From CAYNWT01 sp964485095 (lineage in GTDB: Bacteria; Planctomycetota; Planctomycetia; Planctomycetales; Planctomycetaceae), in the NCBI GenBank assembly GCA_964485095.1, contig CAZAIB010000001.1, forward strand, positions 62,001 through 126,000: 64,000 nucleotides of DNA, given 5' to 3'. Position numbers and translations under genes: made by a program. The notes beneath the pieces are model-generated. The model worked only from the letters and a program-made list of their open reading frames with translations, did no database searches and was not told the origin of the DNA. This document shows positions 9,601 to 18,113 of this stretch, in pieces. The first letter of the stretch is position 1. Each line of letters opens with the position of its first letter.

Positions 9601-10225
9601 ACGAGTGTACGCGGAAAAGAGTAGCTTCGGCGGAGCGGGTGTGCCTATCGGAACCGACAACAACGGTGCCGTGATTGAATCGCCTATTAAAGACGTCTCT
9701 GTTGCCGAAGGGGACATCGTTCTGGCAGATGGGCAGACAGCAGTATTTGGCGGCATCATTTCGAAGTCGGACAACACCTTGGAACGAAAAGTCCCGTGGC
9801 TGGGCGACATCCCGGTGCTGGGGCAGGGATTCCGGTTTGACGCCACGGAGACAGTTCGGTCTGAACTCCTGATCTTCCTCACGCCGCGTATCGTCAAGAC
9901 TCAGGCTGATGCGGAGTTGATCAAGCAAATCGAAGCCGAACGAATGCACTACATTGAATCCGAGGCTGAAGAGATTCACGGCCCTTTGTTCTCCGTGCCA
10001 GGACAAGGTGTATCGAATCCAGAGTATCGAAATTTGCAACCGGCCAATGAAGGGCTGCTTCAGGACTACCCGTCTGCCGGAGCATTGCCAACGGATCAAC
10101 CTGCGAATGCGATTCAGCCAATGTCGGGGACCAGCTCTAAATCAGAGAGTCCTAAACGACGATCATCGGCTGTTCGTCGTCCGGGTGAGTTCTTCAAGCG
10201 ACTTCGAGATCGAGGGGAAAAGTAG
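6605..10225 (+). CDS. Secretin (type II/IV secretion outer-membrane channel family) with expanded N-domain array
   Basis: 1206 residues from GTG 6605, placed after AGGGGAG; GTG 6608 is equally possible. The N-terminus RYTRVAVAGLAVAGGAWLW is a signal peptide. An N0-like domain covers about residues 53-125. At least six N1/NolW-like modules follow (about 192-285, 400-475, 481-546, 553-658, 664-746, 753-831), recognisable by repeated RSNSIIVTAP-type strands followed by an acidic helix ending in LD. The secretin barrel domain spans about 833-1100 with VIQALLVEVSL, VLSRPMVNATNG, VGQEVPVINGF, VPWLGDIPVLG and LLIFLTPRIV. About 105 residues follow, possibly a pilotin-binding tail. Canonical GspD has three N1-type modules and about 650 residues, so this is unusually long. 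No GspC/E/F or pilus genes are in the window. It probably forms an outer-membrane channel; cargo unknown. Confidence 0.93.
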   Translation: MVSRYTRVAVAGLAVAGGAWLWSGSTPLKAQTDDQAGSFREAYSKDTGESDQAKVKLNYFGASWDRVLRDVSRQMGRELVMEHAPEGRVTRRDRRMHSTSQAIRLLNAELEKDGFRLLLQSKHLVLLKLDHARSRYSRPVARPSEAPVQQASARETAPKRTVSRSRTQPIRQTGGFQDIVEPEAQRPAAEPLEEQTFKIANGKAADVARSIYDVFSSRSTLNKSGLNGLPSFTVFHRGANGEASSDKHFEIAIDRENNSLTVVAPRNTVGQLVNLMRSLDEAPKPGASQDVRIVPTNKVKAKTTEELQQELDKLSRTRQRTSFRPNREETFFAQQSGDGQDPGPPTTGAGAQRSMNLQGDVVLQPLDDLGAVVIRGNQDDIDTVVGIIEELEKLSEGTLPEINLVELKSVNSEALAELMTSVYDRLSELREAGAGSERQTNIGFVPVVKPNALLVLAPTVDMDNILTLIKKLDRPVNPTYEFEVFQLKYAIASQVVASLTDLYDEPTGLGTRVRAIADVRTNSVIVQARPGDLEEIATVIEKIDLDKAGKVARVRVIKLQNATAQELTDTINTALQNITNPPATNQAFGQTGSTELRDSQSVVLEFLTRDGEIERYIRSGILVDVRVQADVRSNSIIVTAPEPSLELMEALIRELDGVPRSVADIKVFTLERADAEQAVDLLTGIFEDQNTTDNVGVVIEGAQGAGSTLTPLRFSADVRTNTVVAAGSLESLAIVEAILLRLDETRSLTSSRTIEVIQLNNILAESTAAQVAQFLDTQTQLLDQDALRSGVERLANEVVVDFEEQSNSLIVSATPEWHAQIRNLTDRLDQNPRQVVIQALLVEVSLDNNDEFGIELGFQDPFSFLRGASGFGFAGANQLANTNLISPNRVATQGLSNFGLGRQNTDLGFGGLVFSANSEAVSVLVRALQARRNVHVLSRPMVNATNGIEARIQVGQEVPVINGFTTNGLGNIQPTVIRDDAGVILTVTPRISDDDTVQLRVYAEKSSFGGAGVPIGTDNNGAVIESPIKDVSVAEGDIVLADGQTAVFGGIISKSDNTLERKVPWLGDIPVLGQGFRFDATETVRSELLIFLTPRIVKTQADAELIKQIEAERMHYIESEAEEIHGPLFSVPGQGVSNPEYRNLQPANEGLLQDYPSAGALPTDQPANAIQPMSGTSSKSESPKRRSSAVRRPGEFFKRLRDRGEK

Positions 10226-10229
10226 CCAG

Positions 10230-11042
10230 ATGCGACAACTCTCAGCAATTCTCTTGAGCGTGGCTTTTCTCGGTTCGGTTGGCTGCACGGCCTCCCGAGG
10301 GTTGACGGCTGCACTGGCACCGAAGGCGACCGTTGATACCGCGCCGTTACCAAGTGTCACGAAGATTGTGTGTCTTTGGGAACCCGGCGTCGGAAAAGTT
10401 CCGAATGGACCGAGGCAAGGCGTGCTGGGACAGGTGCTGTTTTTCACTGCAGGAGACAGCGCCTCCAGCAAGGTCGATGGAACTGTGACTGTCTATCTTT
10501 TTGACGATCATGGAACTGTCGCTGAGCAAACCCAACCCGTTCACAAAATGGTTCTGAGTTCTCAGGATCTCGAGGCCGTCTACGCAGAGACTGCCGTTGG
10601 GCACTCTTATCACATTCCGGTGCCGTACCCGAAGAATCACGGCATGGAAACGACTTGCACCATGCGAGTGAAGTACACGTCTCCAGCGGGTGAGGTGACT
10701 TACTCAGATCTGAACTCCGTTCGCCTGGATGGTGCTGCTCGCAAGTCGAAGATTTCGGTCACTCGAAAATCCGCTCCGGTGTCAGAAGAGGCCGCTAAGA
10801 CAATCGCGGGACGCAACGTTAGACGGATTGGAGAAACTGAAATTCACGAAGCAAGTGCTGGGGCCGATCAGCTCAAGAGCCTGACAATCCGCCGCAAGCA
10901 GCCCTTCGCCCGACAAACAAAAGGGCAGGCACCCACGGTTTCCACTCCCGCACGTCCGCGTAAGCGGTTCCAACTGTCTAACACAAAACCGGACCCGGAA
11001 CGCAGTGGACTGAGTGCCAATGACTTTGCTCCGATGGACTGA
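10230..11042 (+). CDS. Putative lipoprotein coupled to the secretin
   Basis: 270 residues from ATG 10230, only four bases after the secretin stop and with GAGGGGAAAAG inside the secretin end as ribosome-binding site, so translation is probably coupled. The N-terminus MRQLSAILLSVAFLGSVGC is a lipoprotein-like signal with a relaxed lipobox (SVGC). The middle has an ordered region (KIVCLWEPGVGKVPNGPRQG, VTVYLFDDHGTV, YHIPVPYPKNHG), after which the protein becomes basic and Pro/Ser-rich. A small lipoprotein beside a secretin suggests a pilotin or assembly partner, but that is inference from position; no pilotin motif was seen. Confidence 0.8.
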   Translation: MRQLSAILLSVAFLGSVGCTASRGLTAALAPKATVDTAPLPSVTKIVCLWEPGVGKVPNGPRQGVLGQVLFFTAGDSASSKVDGTVTVYLFDDHGTVAEQTQPVHKMVLSSQDLEAVYAETAVGHSYHIPVPYPKNHGMETTCTMRVKYTSPAGEVTYSDLNSVRLDGAARKSKISVTRKSAPVSEEAAKTIAGRNVRRIGETEIHEASAGADQLKSLTIRRKQPFARQTKGQAPTVSTPARPRKRFQLSNTKPDPERSGLSANDFAPMD

Positions 11043-11207
11043 ACCATACATCCGGGTGAAACCGCTCCTCCGCGCAGCATAAGCTGATCGGAAGAATCGT
11101 GAAAAATTGGAGCATTTCCGGGCAAAGCACCAGTCCTAATTCGCTGGGTTGCGGTTAAAATTCACTCAAGGTCGATGGACAACATAGGTCCTAACCTGGA
11201 GTGAAAA

Positions 11208-12059
11208 ATGACCCGAATCCTGTTCGTTCTTACTGTCGTTGCATCTCTTGGAGTCGCTCAAGCCCAAGATGGTGGAGGTCAGGTTGGTGGCGGCCAGACT
11301 GGCGGCGGCCAGACTGACGGAGGGACTGGTGACGCGACCGTTGGTGGTGGTGACGGTGATGGGATTGAAACCTCTGACTTCGGCGGCGAAGGGATTACCA
11401 CAGGCCCAACCGAACAGACGGAAAGTGGCTTCGCCAACCCCGATGGAAGTGGCTTCGCCGGCCCGGGTAATGGCCAGACGTTTCAATCCAGGACATTCAA
11501 CAGCGGTGGGCAGACCCGTCAAATTGTGACAGGCGGGAGTTCGCAAACGCAAAGACAGGTTCGTCCAACCTTTCGTCTTGGATTCGTACCTAGCGCAGCG
11601 ATGCTGTCGCGGAGTCGTCAACGGGCTGTGTCTCGATGGATCACCATCACGCCTCGCGTTACAGAAATACGTGGGATGTCATTCAATCCCGATCAAAACG
11701 GTCAGGTGACAGTCCGAGGTCAGGCAACGTCGCGGTATGGAAGTCTGCTTGCCGCTGCGATCGCTCGGCTTGAACCTGGTGTCCGCTCAGTGAGGAATGA
11801 AGTCCAAATCGTTCCCAATGCTGGTGCTGCCAGCCAGCTGCAGCAGCCAAGTATACCGCAGCCGCAACCTGGAATACCCCAGACGCAACTTGGAATACCT
11901 CAGCCAGTTGCTCCAGCGCGATCCATACCGTTTGCACCAGGTATTCAGATTCCTACAAACCCAGCTCCAACTGTTCCAAACCCCGCGCCGGTAAAAAACC
12001 AAGCTCCATCGACGGCTCCAATCGTACTGCCGCTCCCACCGTTGGCTCCAAGGCGATAA
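11208..12059 (+). CDS. Secreted BON-domain protein with Gly-rich N-terminus and Pro/Gln-rich C-terminus
   Basis: 283 residues with signal peptide MTRILFVLTVVASLGVAQAQ, then a Gly/Gln/Asp-rich stretch (GGGQVGGGQTGGGQTDGG region), a BON-like module (about residues 145-203: ITPRVTEIRGMSF, GQVTVRGQATSRYG, RLEPGVRSVRNEVQIV) and a repetitive PQPGIPQTQLGIPQ tail. BON domains bind phospholipid or sit in secretins and osmotic-stress proteins, so an envelope or peptidoglycan-adjacent role is plausible. It follows the secretin and lipoprotein on the same strand after 165 bases, with GGAGTGAAAA as its ribosome-binding site. The low-complexity flanks resemble those of the paralogue cluster upstream. Confidence 0.82.
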   Translation: MTRILFVLTVVASLGVAQAQDGGGQVGGGQTGGGQTDGGTGDATVGGGDGDGIETSDFGGEGITTGPTEQTESGFANPDGSGFAGPGNGQTFQSRTFNSGGQTRQIVTGGSSQTQRQVRPTFRLGFVPSAAMLSRSRQRAVSRWITITPRVTEIRGMSFNPDQNGQVTVRGQATSRYGSLLAAAIARLEPGVRSVRNEVQIVPNAGAASQLQQPSIPQPQPGIPQTQLGIPQPVAPARSIPFAPGIQIPTNPAPTVPNPAPVKNQAPSTAPIVLPLPPLAPRR

Positions 12060-12106
12060 CAAAACAAGACTCGCCAGCTAACCAGTCAGCCATCGCGTTC
12101 GACTGG

Positions 12107-12994
12107 TTAGTTTCGGAAGTGCTGCTGGCCGACGTAGAACACAAAACGGCCACTCTGCTTACGCAAGTTGAACGACGTCCGTCGAATGTCCTTGAGCTTC
12201 CTGCCGTTCTTCCGCGTTGCTTCGAGTTCCATCGCAGCCAACTGTGATTCCAACTGCGGACTAAAGAAGTGAACCATAGGGCGAGTCGGAAGCCGATCGA
12301 CTCCCGCACGGCGGAACAGTTGGTGATCCATCTGCGCAAGCGAGCCACTTTGCCAGACCGTGTAGAAGCGATCGTCGCGGCTGACTGTGGGGCGACGTTG
12401 GCCGGGCATCTTTGAACGCACGTCCGTTAGGTAGACGAAGCCGGCCACATCGAAGGTTCCCAGTTCGATGCCCAACTGGTCCAACATTTGAGTGTATTCG
12501 TCAATTGACGCAATGCGGTCGATGCTGAAGGACCATCGCTGCGGCCGATTGTCATCCGGCGGCACCACAATCACACCGGGCTCTGCACCATCACCAATAC
12601 CGGTTCCCTTTCGGCCACCGGGTGGTTCGTCGACCAGTTCTGCATCAAGTTCACCAAGCTGCTCAACAATCGCGGTTAACTCGGCTTCAACACTGGCCAC
12701 TGGAATGTGCGAGGGGTCGTCTGTGAGATCTTCCGGTGTCAGCACGTCCAAAGCTTGTTGCGGAACAGGCGCCCCGAAGAATTGTTCGATGGTGCCAAGC
12801 CCCGTTCCACCCAGACTTGGGTTGGACTGCTGCGATAGATTTGTCAGCCACACGATGGCAAGCACGGATGCCAACAATGCGAGGCACAACAGACTTGCCA
12901 GTAACCACGAAACTGTGCGATCGGCTTTGGTCGTACAAAGAAAGGGCGAGTCAGGCCGTGGCGATCCAGCGGCTTGTAACTGAGCATTCATCAC
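12107..12994 (-). CDS. Hypothetical single-pass membrane protein
   Basis: 295 residues. A short cytoplasmic N-terminus precedes one membrane helix at about 30-52 (WLLASLLCLALLASVLAIVWL), followed by an acidic Pro/Gly linker (PPGGRKGTGIGDGAEPG) and a C-terminal globular domain of about 140 residues beginning RWSFSIDRIASIDEYTQ, with basic patches near the end. The topology suggests an anchored periplasmic domain. The gene is convergent with the BON protein (47-base gap). No family was recognised and no function is assigned. Confidence 0.78.
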   Translation of the reverse strand: MMNAQLQAAGSPRPDSPFLCTTKADRTVSWLLASLLCLALLASVLAIVWLTNLSQQSNPSLGGTGLGTIEQFFGAPVPQQALDVLTPEDLTDDPSHIPVASVEAELTAIVEQLGELDAELVDEPPGGRKGTGIGDGAEPGVIVVPPDDNRPQRWSFSIDRIASIDEYTQMLDQLGIELGTFDVAGFVYLTDVRSKMPGQRRPTVSRDDRFYTVWQSGSLAQMDHQLFRRAGVDRLPTRPMVHFFSPQLESQLAAMELEATRKNGRKLKDIRRTSFNLRKQSGRFVFYVGQQHFRN

Positions 12995-13047
12995 CGAGCT
13001 TCCTGACGGATGGAACAGCGTTCCGCCAGTTGCGAAGTGCTGTTGGT

Positions 13048-13938
13048 CTAGAAGAGACTTTTCTGCCGCTTCGATTCAGTGTCCTGACCAGGCCATGGAA
13101 CGAGTGCCGGGACGGACTCCGAGTGAAGCCGAATTTCATCGTGTAGACGACAGGCGAAGTGCGGAGCGAACGCATCATTGGGCGAATGCGCGAAAATGTA
13201 GGGTTCTAACCCTTCATCAATCCAACCAGCGATCACCGGAGCCCACTCTTCGATCCATGGAGTGACTTCGCTTACCGTGTTGCGTCCGACAAAACGCAGC
13301 ATCGGCCGCGAACCGGTTACGGTTTTGCGATACGGACTACGAGGCTTGCGTCGCTGGGATTCGCGTTCGATGTCATCGCTGGGCGGACGAGAGAACAACG
13401 GTCGACTGTCAAACAAACAGCGGTCCATGCCAAGTTCGGTAAGAACAGAATTGAGTTCCTGCTCAAGACCATCGCCGCAGAAGTAGTCTTCATGCCGAAC
13501 CTCAACGGCATACGCGTACTCATCGGGCAGCCGCTTCAGATATTCGACAAGCGTGCCAAACTGCCGGCCGGAAAAGTGCGGTGAAAGTTGCAGGAACGCT
13601 GGCCCCAGCCGATCGAACCGATCCAGCGTCTCAAGCACCTCTACGAACTGCGAGGTCACGCGTTCCGCATTCACCAGCCGACATTCATGACTAATATCGC
13701 GTGGAAACTTCAGAGCGAACCGAAAACCGTCTGCCGTCGATTCGCCCCACCGCTGCACGGTTTCGATAGACGGCAGCCCATAAAACGTACTATTGCCTTC
13801 AACGGTGTTGAACACGGCAGAATAATCACGCAACCATTTGCGTCGATCGCTGGTCCGAAACAGCGTTCCAACCCACTCCGCGCAGGCCCACACGGGGCAG
13901 CCAAGGTAGTACGGAAGTGTTGTCGTCATCGCGGTCAT
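13048..13938 (-). CDS. DUF72 (YecE) family protein
   Basis: 296 residues with the DUF72 TIM-barrel hallmarks: YYLGCPVWACAEWVGTLF at the start, YSAVFNTVEGNSTFYGLPS, FRFALKFPRDISHE, LGPAFLQLSPHF, YAVEVRHEDYF and the late YIFAHSPNDAFAPHFA strand. The family is widespread, soluble and of unsettled biochemical role. Here there is a longer basic insert around residue 195 (ERESQRRKPRSPYRKT). The gene is divergent from the globin gene with 93 bases between starts. Product family is confident, function is not. Confidence 0.9.
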   Translation of the reverse strand: MTAMTTTLPYYLGCPVWACAEWVGTLFRTSDRRKWLRDYSAVFNTVEGNSTFYGLPSIETVQRWGESTADGFRFALKFPRDISHECRLVNAERVTSQFVEVLETLDRFDRLGPAFLQLSPHFSGRQFGTLVEYLKRLPDEYAYAVEVRHEDYFCGDGLEQELNSVLTELGMDRCLFDSRPLFSRPPSDDIERESQRRKPRSPYRKTVTGSRPMLRFVGRNTVSEVTPWIEEWAPVIAGWIDEGLEPYIFAHSPNDAFAPHFACRLHDEIRLHSESVPALVPWPGQDTESKRQKSLF

Positions 13939-14031
13939 GAGACCACATCCATTGTTCGTTCACTAAGAGAACCTAAACTTCTGCCAACGCAGTATGAGCA
14001 CACCAGTCGCACAGTTGTAGGAACCACCATC

Positions 14032-14415
14032 GTGTCCGGAGATTTAACAGAAGCCGATATTTACGATGTCATCGGCGAAGACGGTTTGACGCGTCTTGTT
14101 GCCGCGTTCTATCGGCAGGTTCCCGACGATGACATCCTCGGCCCAATGTACCCGGCCGACGACCTTGAGGGCGCTGAAGAACGCCTGCGAGAGTTTCTGA
14201 TTTTTCGATTCGGCGGACCGCAGCGCTACATCGAAAAGCGTGGACACCCACGACTGCGAATGCGGCACGCCCCATTCGTGGTGAACCAGGCAGCCCGCGA
14301 CCGCTGGGTTCAACTCATGACGAAAGCGTTCGAAGAAACCAAACTCTCGCCATCCGCCGAACAAGTCATGCGCGCGTTCCTGGAACACACCGCCAGCTTC
14401 CTAATGAACCGCTAA
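14032..14415 (+). CDS. Truncated hemoglobin, group II (GbO-like)
   Basis: 127 residues from GTG 14032, chosen because TAGGAA lies about eight bases upstream and the globin fold begins directly after it. The frame stays open far upstream over the DUF72 gene, but that part is not protein-like. Diagnostic stretches are LVAAFYRQVPDDDILGPMYP (A/B-E helix region) and FRFGGPQRYIEKRGHPRLRMRH, where the final His is the proximal haem ligand of group II truncated globins. Such proteins bind O2/NO and help detoxification or respiration. It stands alone on the plus strand. Confidence 0.88.
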   Translation: MSGDLTEADIYDVIGEDGLTRLVAAFYRQVPDDDILGPMYPADDLEGAEERLREFLIFRFGGPQRYIEKRGHPRLRMRHAPFVVNQAARDRWVQLMTKAFEETKLSPSAEQVMRAFLEHTASFLMNR

Positions 14416-14727
14416 AACTCCGCCCACGTGCGCCCTCGTGAGGGGCAAGGCGCTAGCCACCGGCCTAAGAACCAGCACGCATTCTAAAACCAACACCATC
14501 TATGGCCGGACAGCCTCAAACCGACCGCAGGTCAGACCGGTAAAGCCAAACCGAAGCATTTGAGCCAACGTTGCGCTGGCAAGTCCCCCAAAATCCAGCA
14601 CACCAGTTACAAAGTACACCGTTCTCGGGCGTTCCCGCCAATCCAGGCCAGAGCCCAATTGACACCTTGGATTGAGCATGGATACGCTGGAGATCCCACC
14701 CGCCGTCTCCTTCCAGAGAGAACCGCA
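14416..14727. other. Intergenic region with a REP-like motif
   Basis: About 310 bases between the globin and DUF1501 genes. Only the short repeat at 14438-14465 and the leader of the DUF1501 gene could be discerned; the open frame here (from 14560) does not look protein-like. Confidence 0.45.
14438..14465. repeat. REP-like motif copy 1 (GGCAAGGCGCTAGCC core)
   Basis: GTGAGGGGCAAGGCGCTAGC followed by CACCGGCC matches 49323-49350 at about 24 of 28 positions. The core is partly self-complementary (GGC...GCC). Both copies are intergenic. Confidence 0.55.
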
Positions 14728-16194
14728 ATGCTTGTCATTCCTGGGCGTCCCGGCCGCGATATGTGCGATGGCGTTGATCGTCGTGAGATGATCCGCATCG
14801 GAGGTTCTGCCGCATTTGGACTGAGCCTCGCTCACATCCTGAAGTCAGAAGCTCAGGCCAAAGACGACGAAGAATCGCGCTACGGCGGGCCCGGATTCGG
14901 CAAGGCCAAGCGAGTCATCCTGTTGTACATGCAGGGCGGTCCCAGTCATCTGGACCTGTGGGATCCGAAGACTGATGTCCCTGACAACGTGAAGTCGATC
15001 TTCAAAAACATCGACACCAAAATTCCCGGCGTGCAGTTCACAGAGAACCTGCCGAAGCTCGCGCAGGAAATCGATAAGGCGACACTCATTCGATCGATGA
15101 GCTACACGCCGGTCGGTTTGTTCAACCACACCGCCGCGATCTATCAGATGCTGACCGGCTACACGGCCGACAAAGTCAGCCCGTCCGGTCAGTTAGAACC
15201 GCCAAGCCCGAAAGACTTCCCGAACTTCGGCTGCAACATCGTGAAAGCCATCCCGCCGGCGGTCCCAATGTTGCCGTACGTGATGATGCCCCGGCCTCTG
15301 CAGGAAAGTAACGTCATCGGCAAAGCCGGAACCGCCGGGTTCCTCGGCCGCGCGTTTGATCCGTACTACCTGTACCCGCCAGGCGGCGATCTCGATCAGA
15401 AGAAAATGGACAAGCTAAGCGTCGATGACCTGACGCTACGGAAAGAGGTTCCGCTGGAACGCTTCAAACGCCGCGCGTCACTCCGAAAGACAATCAACGA
15501 AGGTCTGAAGGATCTGGACGAAGCCACCGCCAAGTACGCTCTCGACGAATACTATGGCAAAGCATTAAGTCTGGTTTCATCCGGCCGAGCTCGAGAGGCG
15601 TTCAATCTGGGAGCCGAAAAGAAAGAGCTACGGGACAAGTATGGCAACAACACGTTCGGACAATGCTGCCTGTTGGCCAGACGTTTGATCGAAGCCGGAA
15701 CACGAGTCGTGGAAGTCAACTGGCCGAAGGTCGCAAATTCTGACCGCCATTCGTGGGACGTTCACACCGGTCTGTCCAAACGAATGAAAAACGAATCCGC
15801 TCCAATGCTGGACGCCGGCCTGTCGGCTCTCATCGCTGACCTTGACGATCGCGGTCTGCTGGACGAAACGCTGGTCGTATGCGTTGGCGAATTCGGCCGT
15901 AGCCCAAAACGCGGCGTCAGCACATCCGGCAACAACAACAGCGACGATGGCCGAGACCACTGGCCGTACTGCTACACCGCAGTCGTCGCGGGAGGCGGCG
16001 TCAAACGTGGCCACGTCCATGGCAAGTCCGACAAAACCGCATCATCACCACTTGAAGACCCGGTTCATCCAAACGAACTGCTGGCCACCATCTACCACGC
16101 AGTCGGGATGTATCCTCGCCGCACGGTTCACAACCACCTGAACCAACCCCGCGAAATGGTCAAAGCCGACGCGATTCTGGATATCCTGTCGTAA
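14728..16194 (+). CDS. DUF1501 domain protein, Tat-exported
   Basis: 488 residues from ATG 14728 (GAGAG upstream); a longer frame from 14560 is not protein-like. The N-terminus holds a twin-arginine-type leader, DRREMIRIGGSAAFGLSLAH. The alkaline-phosphatase-superfamily-like body shows VILLYMQGGPSHLDLWDPK, FTENLPKLAQ, LIRSMSY, FGQCCLLARRLIEAGTRVVEV, LVVCVGEFGRSPK and DHWPYCYTAVVAGGGVKRG. DUF1501 proteins are hugely expanded in planctomycetes and usually paired with a DUF1549/DUF1553 cytochrome-like gene; that partner is not adjacent here. Location is outside the cytoplasm; substrate unknown, probably polysaccharide- or sulfate-related by analogy only. Confidence 0.93.
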   Translation: MLVIPGRPGRDMCDGVDRREMIRIGGSAAFGLSLAHILKSEAQAKDDEESRYGGPGFGKAKRVILLYMQGGPSHLDLWDPKTDVPDNVKSIFKNIDTKIPGVQFTENLPKLAQEIDKATLIRSMSYTPVGLFNHTAAIYQMLTGYTADKVSPSGQLEPPSPKDFPNFGCNIVKAIPPAVPMLPYVMMPRPLQESNVIGKAGTAGFLGRAFDPYYLYPPGGDLDQKKMDKLSVDDLTLRKEVPLERFKRRASLRKTINEGLKDLDEATAKYALDEYYGKALSLVSSGRAREAFNLGAEKKELRDKYGNNTFGQCCLLARRLIEAGTRVVEVNWPKVANSDRHSWDVHTGLSKRMKNESAPMLDAGLSALIADLDDRGLLDETLVVCVGEFGRSPKRGVSTSGNNNSDDGRDHWPYCYTAVVAGGGVKRGHVHGKSDKTASSPLEDPVHPNELLATIYHAVGMYPRRTVHNHLNQPREMVKADAILDILS

Positions 16195-16296
16195 ATACAA
16201 AAAGTCAGCGAGGCCCTGCCTCCAACCAGGTTTGTTGAGTGGAGTGTTGAGAACACGCTCCAGCGGTGACTCTTGTCAGTACTCTGCTGCACTCAC

Positions 16297-17244
16297 TCAT
16301 TCAGGATCCCGCAGTTCGTCACGCGGCCGACTTAGCGACTTGAGCACGGCCGGATCTGTGTCTGGGTCGAATTCGCGGACGGAGCCATCGGCCATCAGAA
16401 ACTGTACAGGCTTCCCGCGTGCTGCACCAAAGCCATTCGATGTGTTCAAACCGATGCCGGGATCGCGGCGACATCCGGGCTTGCCCCAGGGCTGGAAGTT
16501 TGAACTCACCTGGCCGATATGAATCAGGTTAGAACTGCCTGGTCGAAGGCCGCGATCACCGAGTTCCGAGTTCGCGGCGTAGTGACTCAGGCCAAGCCCG
16601 TTCTCGTCGAACGCCTGGCCGGCAAAATCTGGGTTAATGTAAATCGCCGGAGCACACCGGAAGGACTCGATGTTGTGGTCAGAGTCCCACGACTGCTTCC
16701 AATCAAATCGCTTAAGACTGTAATACGGGATCAGTAGATACGTCTGCCAGCTTTGCAAAGGACCCCGCCGCGCTTTGTCAGCCGAACCACGGTACACCTC
16801 CATGTAATACTCGATCGACATTCCCATGTCCTTGAGCGCATAGCGAGGGTTGTCGCCGTAAACATGGTCGACATGAGACGGTCCCCCCGACGTGCAAAGC
16901 CAGGCGATCTGATGCGTCATGCCAACGGCGGCGGTTCCTGCGCAGAACATTGTGATCACGAGAGCGGTCAGGCACGCGGTCCACTTCACTCTCCATTTCA
17001 CTGCACGCGTTTTGGGAAACGCCCTCAAAGCGCGTTTGCCGACTCCGTGCAGCACAATTGTGAACAGAACCAACGCGACGGCACCAACCGATACGCTTGC
17101 CGGATCCCACGTCATGCTCGGCAGTACCCGGCGAAGGAAACTAATCCAGCCAAAGACGAGGTGCCAAACGAAGTCCAGTCCGAACTGCCACGCACCTACT
17201 CCGGACCCGCAAACAATCGCAGCGATCCATCGCAATCTTCTCAT
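16297..17244 (-). CDS. Membrane protein with DUF1559-like H-X9-DG C-terminus
   Basis: 315 residues. Three or four hydrophobic segments occupy the first 110 residues (AAIVCGSGVGAWQFGLDFVW, VSVGAVALVLFTIVLHGV, ACLTALVITMFCAGTAAVGM). The remaining domain ends in VQFLMADGSVREFDPDTDPAVLKSL, which resembles the C-terminal DG motif of DUF1559 pilin-like proteins, with SSNLIHIGQVSSNFQPWG before it. A prepilin cleavage motif at the N-terminus, normal for DUF1559, is absent. It overlaps the upstream gene by four bases (ATGA). Function unknown. Confidence 0.75.
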   Translation of the reverse strand: MRRLRWIAAIVCGSGVGAWQFGLDFVWHLVFGWISFLRRVLPSMTWDPASVSVGAVALVLFTIVLHGVGKRALRAFPKTRAVKWRVKWTACLTALVITMFCAGTAAVGMTHQIAWLCTSGGPSHVDHVYGDNPRYALKDMGMSIEYYMEVYRGSADKARRGPLQSWQTYLLIPYYSLKRFDWKQSWDSDHNIESFRCAPAIYINPDFAGQAFDENGLGLSHYAANSELGDRGLRPGSSNLIHIGQVSSNFQPWGKPGCRRDPGIGLNTSNGFGAARGKPVQFLMADGSVREFDPDTDPAVLKSLSRPRDELRDPE

Positions 17245-17678
17245 TGTGTCGGCTCTCCGATCACAGATCCATATGCGGTGGCCCGAGGTGACTCAGCCTT
17301 CAGGTTTGCATCGCGCAGCTTGTAGGTCGCTCCTTCTTGAGTCCACGCACCGGGCGTCATCAATTCTCTGGCCCCGGCAATCATCGTCAGGACGACAATG
17401 AAACCAAGACCCCACAATACGACTCCCGACATCGCTCCACGAAAGCTTAGCCGAGGCAGAAACGTGAGATCCCTGGCCAGTGAGTTCCACGCAAAACGAA
17501 CAAACAGCGCTGACGCAATCAGCGCGACGGCGAAGAAAGAAATGGCCTGCGCACGCGCCAGCCAAGTGCTGCTGAGCTTGACGAACGTCTCGTTCTTGAA
17601 GGGAATGGGAGCGGGCATTCCTGCAACAATCGCATGCCCCAGAACAGCAGTCCGCGCCAAGATGTGATCTGGCGGCAT
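17241..17678 (-). CDS. Small integral membrane protein, partner of the DUF1559-like gene
   Basis: 145 residues from ATG 17678, selected because AAGGAG stands seven bases upstream; the frame extends to 17819 but that extension is Arg/Leu-rich and unlikely. Two membrane helices are visible (AISFFAVALIASALFVRFAW and MSGVVLWGLGFIVVLTMIA), joined by a basic loop. The last bases overlap the next gene start (ATGA), so the pair is translationally coupled. No family recognised. Confidence 0.7.
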   Translation of the reverse strand: MPPDHILARTAVLGHAIVAGMPAPIPFKNETFVKLSSTWLARAQAISFFAVALIASALFVRFAWNSLARDLTFLPRLSFRGAMSGVVLWGLGFIVVLTMIAGARELMTPGAWTQEGATYKLRDANLKAESPRATAYGSVIGEPTQ

Positions 17679-17858
17679 TGGAGACTCCTTGCCGAGCGAT
17701 AGAAGTGATTCTCGTGAGGGCAACCTGCTCAACAGAAGAGATGCAAACCTGTTGCGAATTCGTCTAAGTAATTCAAGATCACATCTTGGTCTGACCAGTA
17801 AAAGCAAGCGGCGCATCACCGGGTGCTGGAACCGGGCCAGCGATCACAGGAGCCTTGG

Positions 17859-18104
<246 letters not shown>

Positions 18105-18113
18105 GGCGGAACC

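Noticed and set aside
13588..14031. Upstream extension of the globin frame across the DUF72 gene
   Set aside because: Sequence is not globin-like, and a ribosome-binding site precedes GTG 14032.
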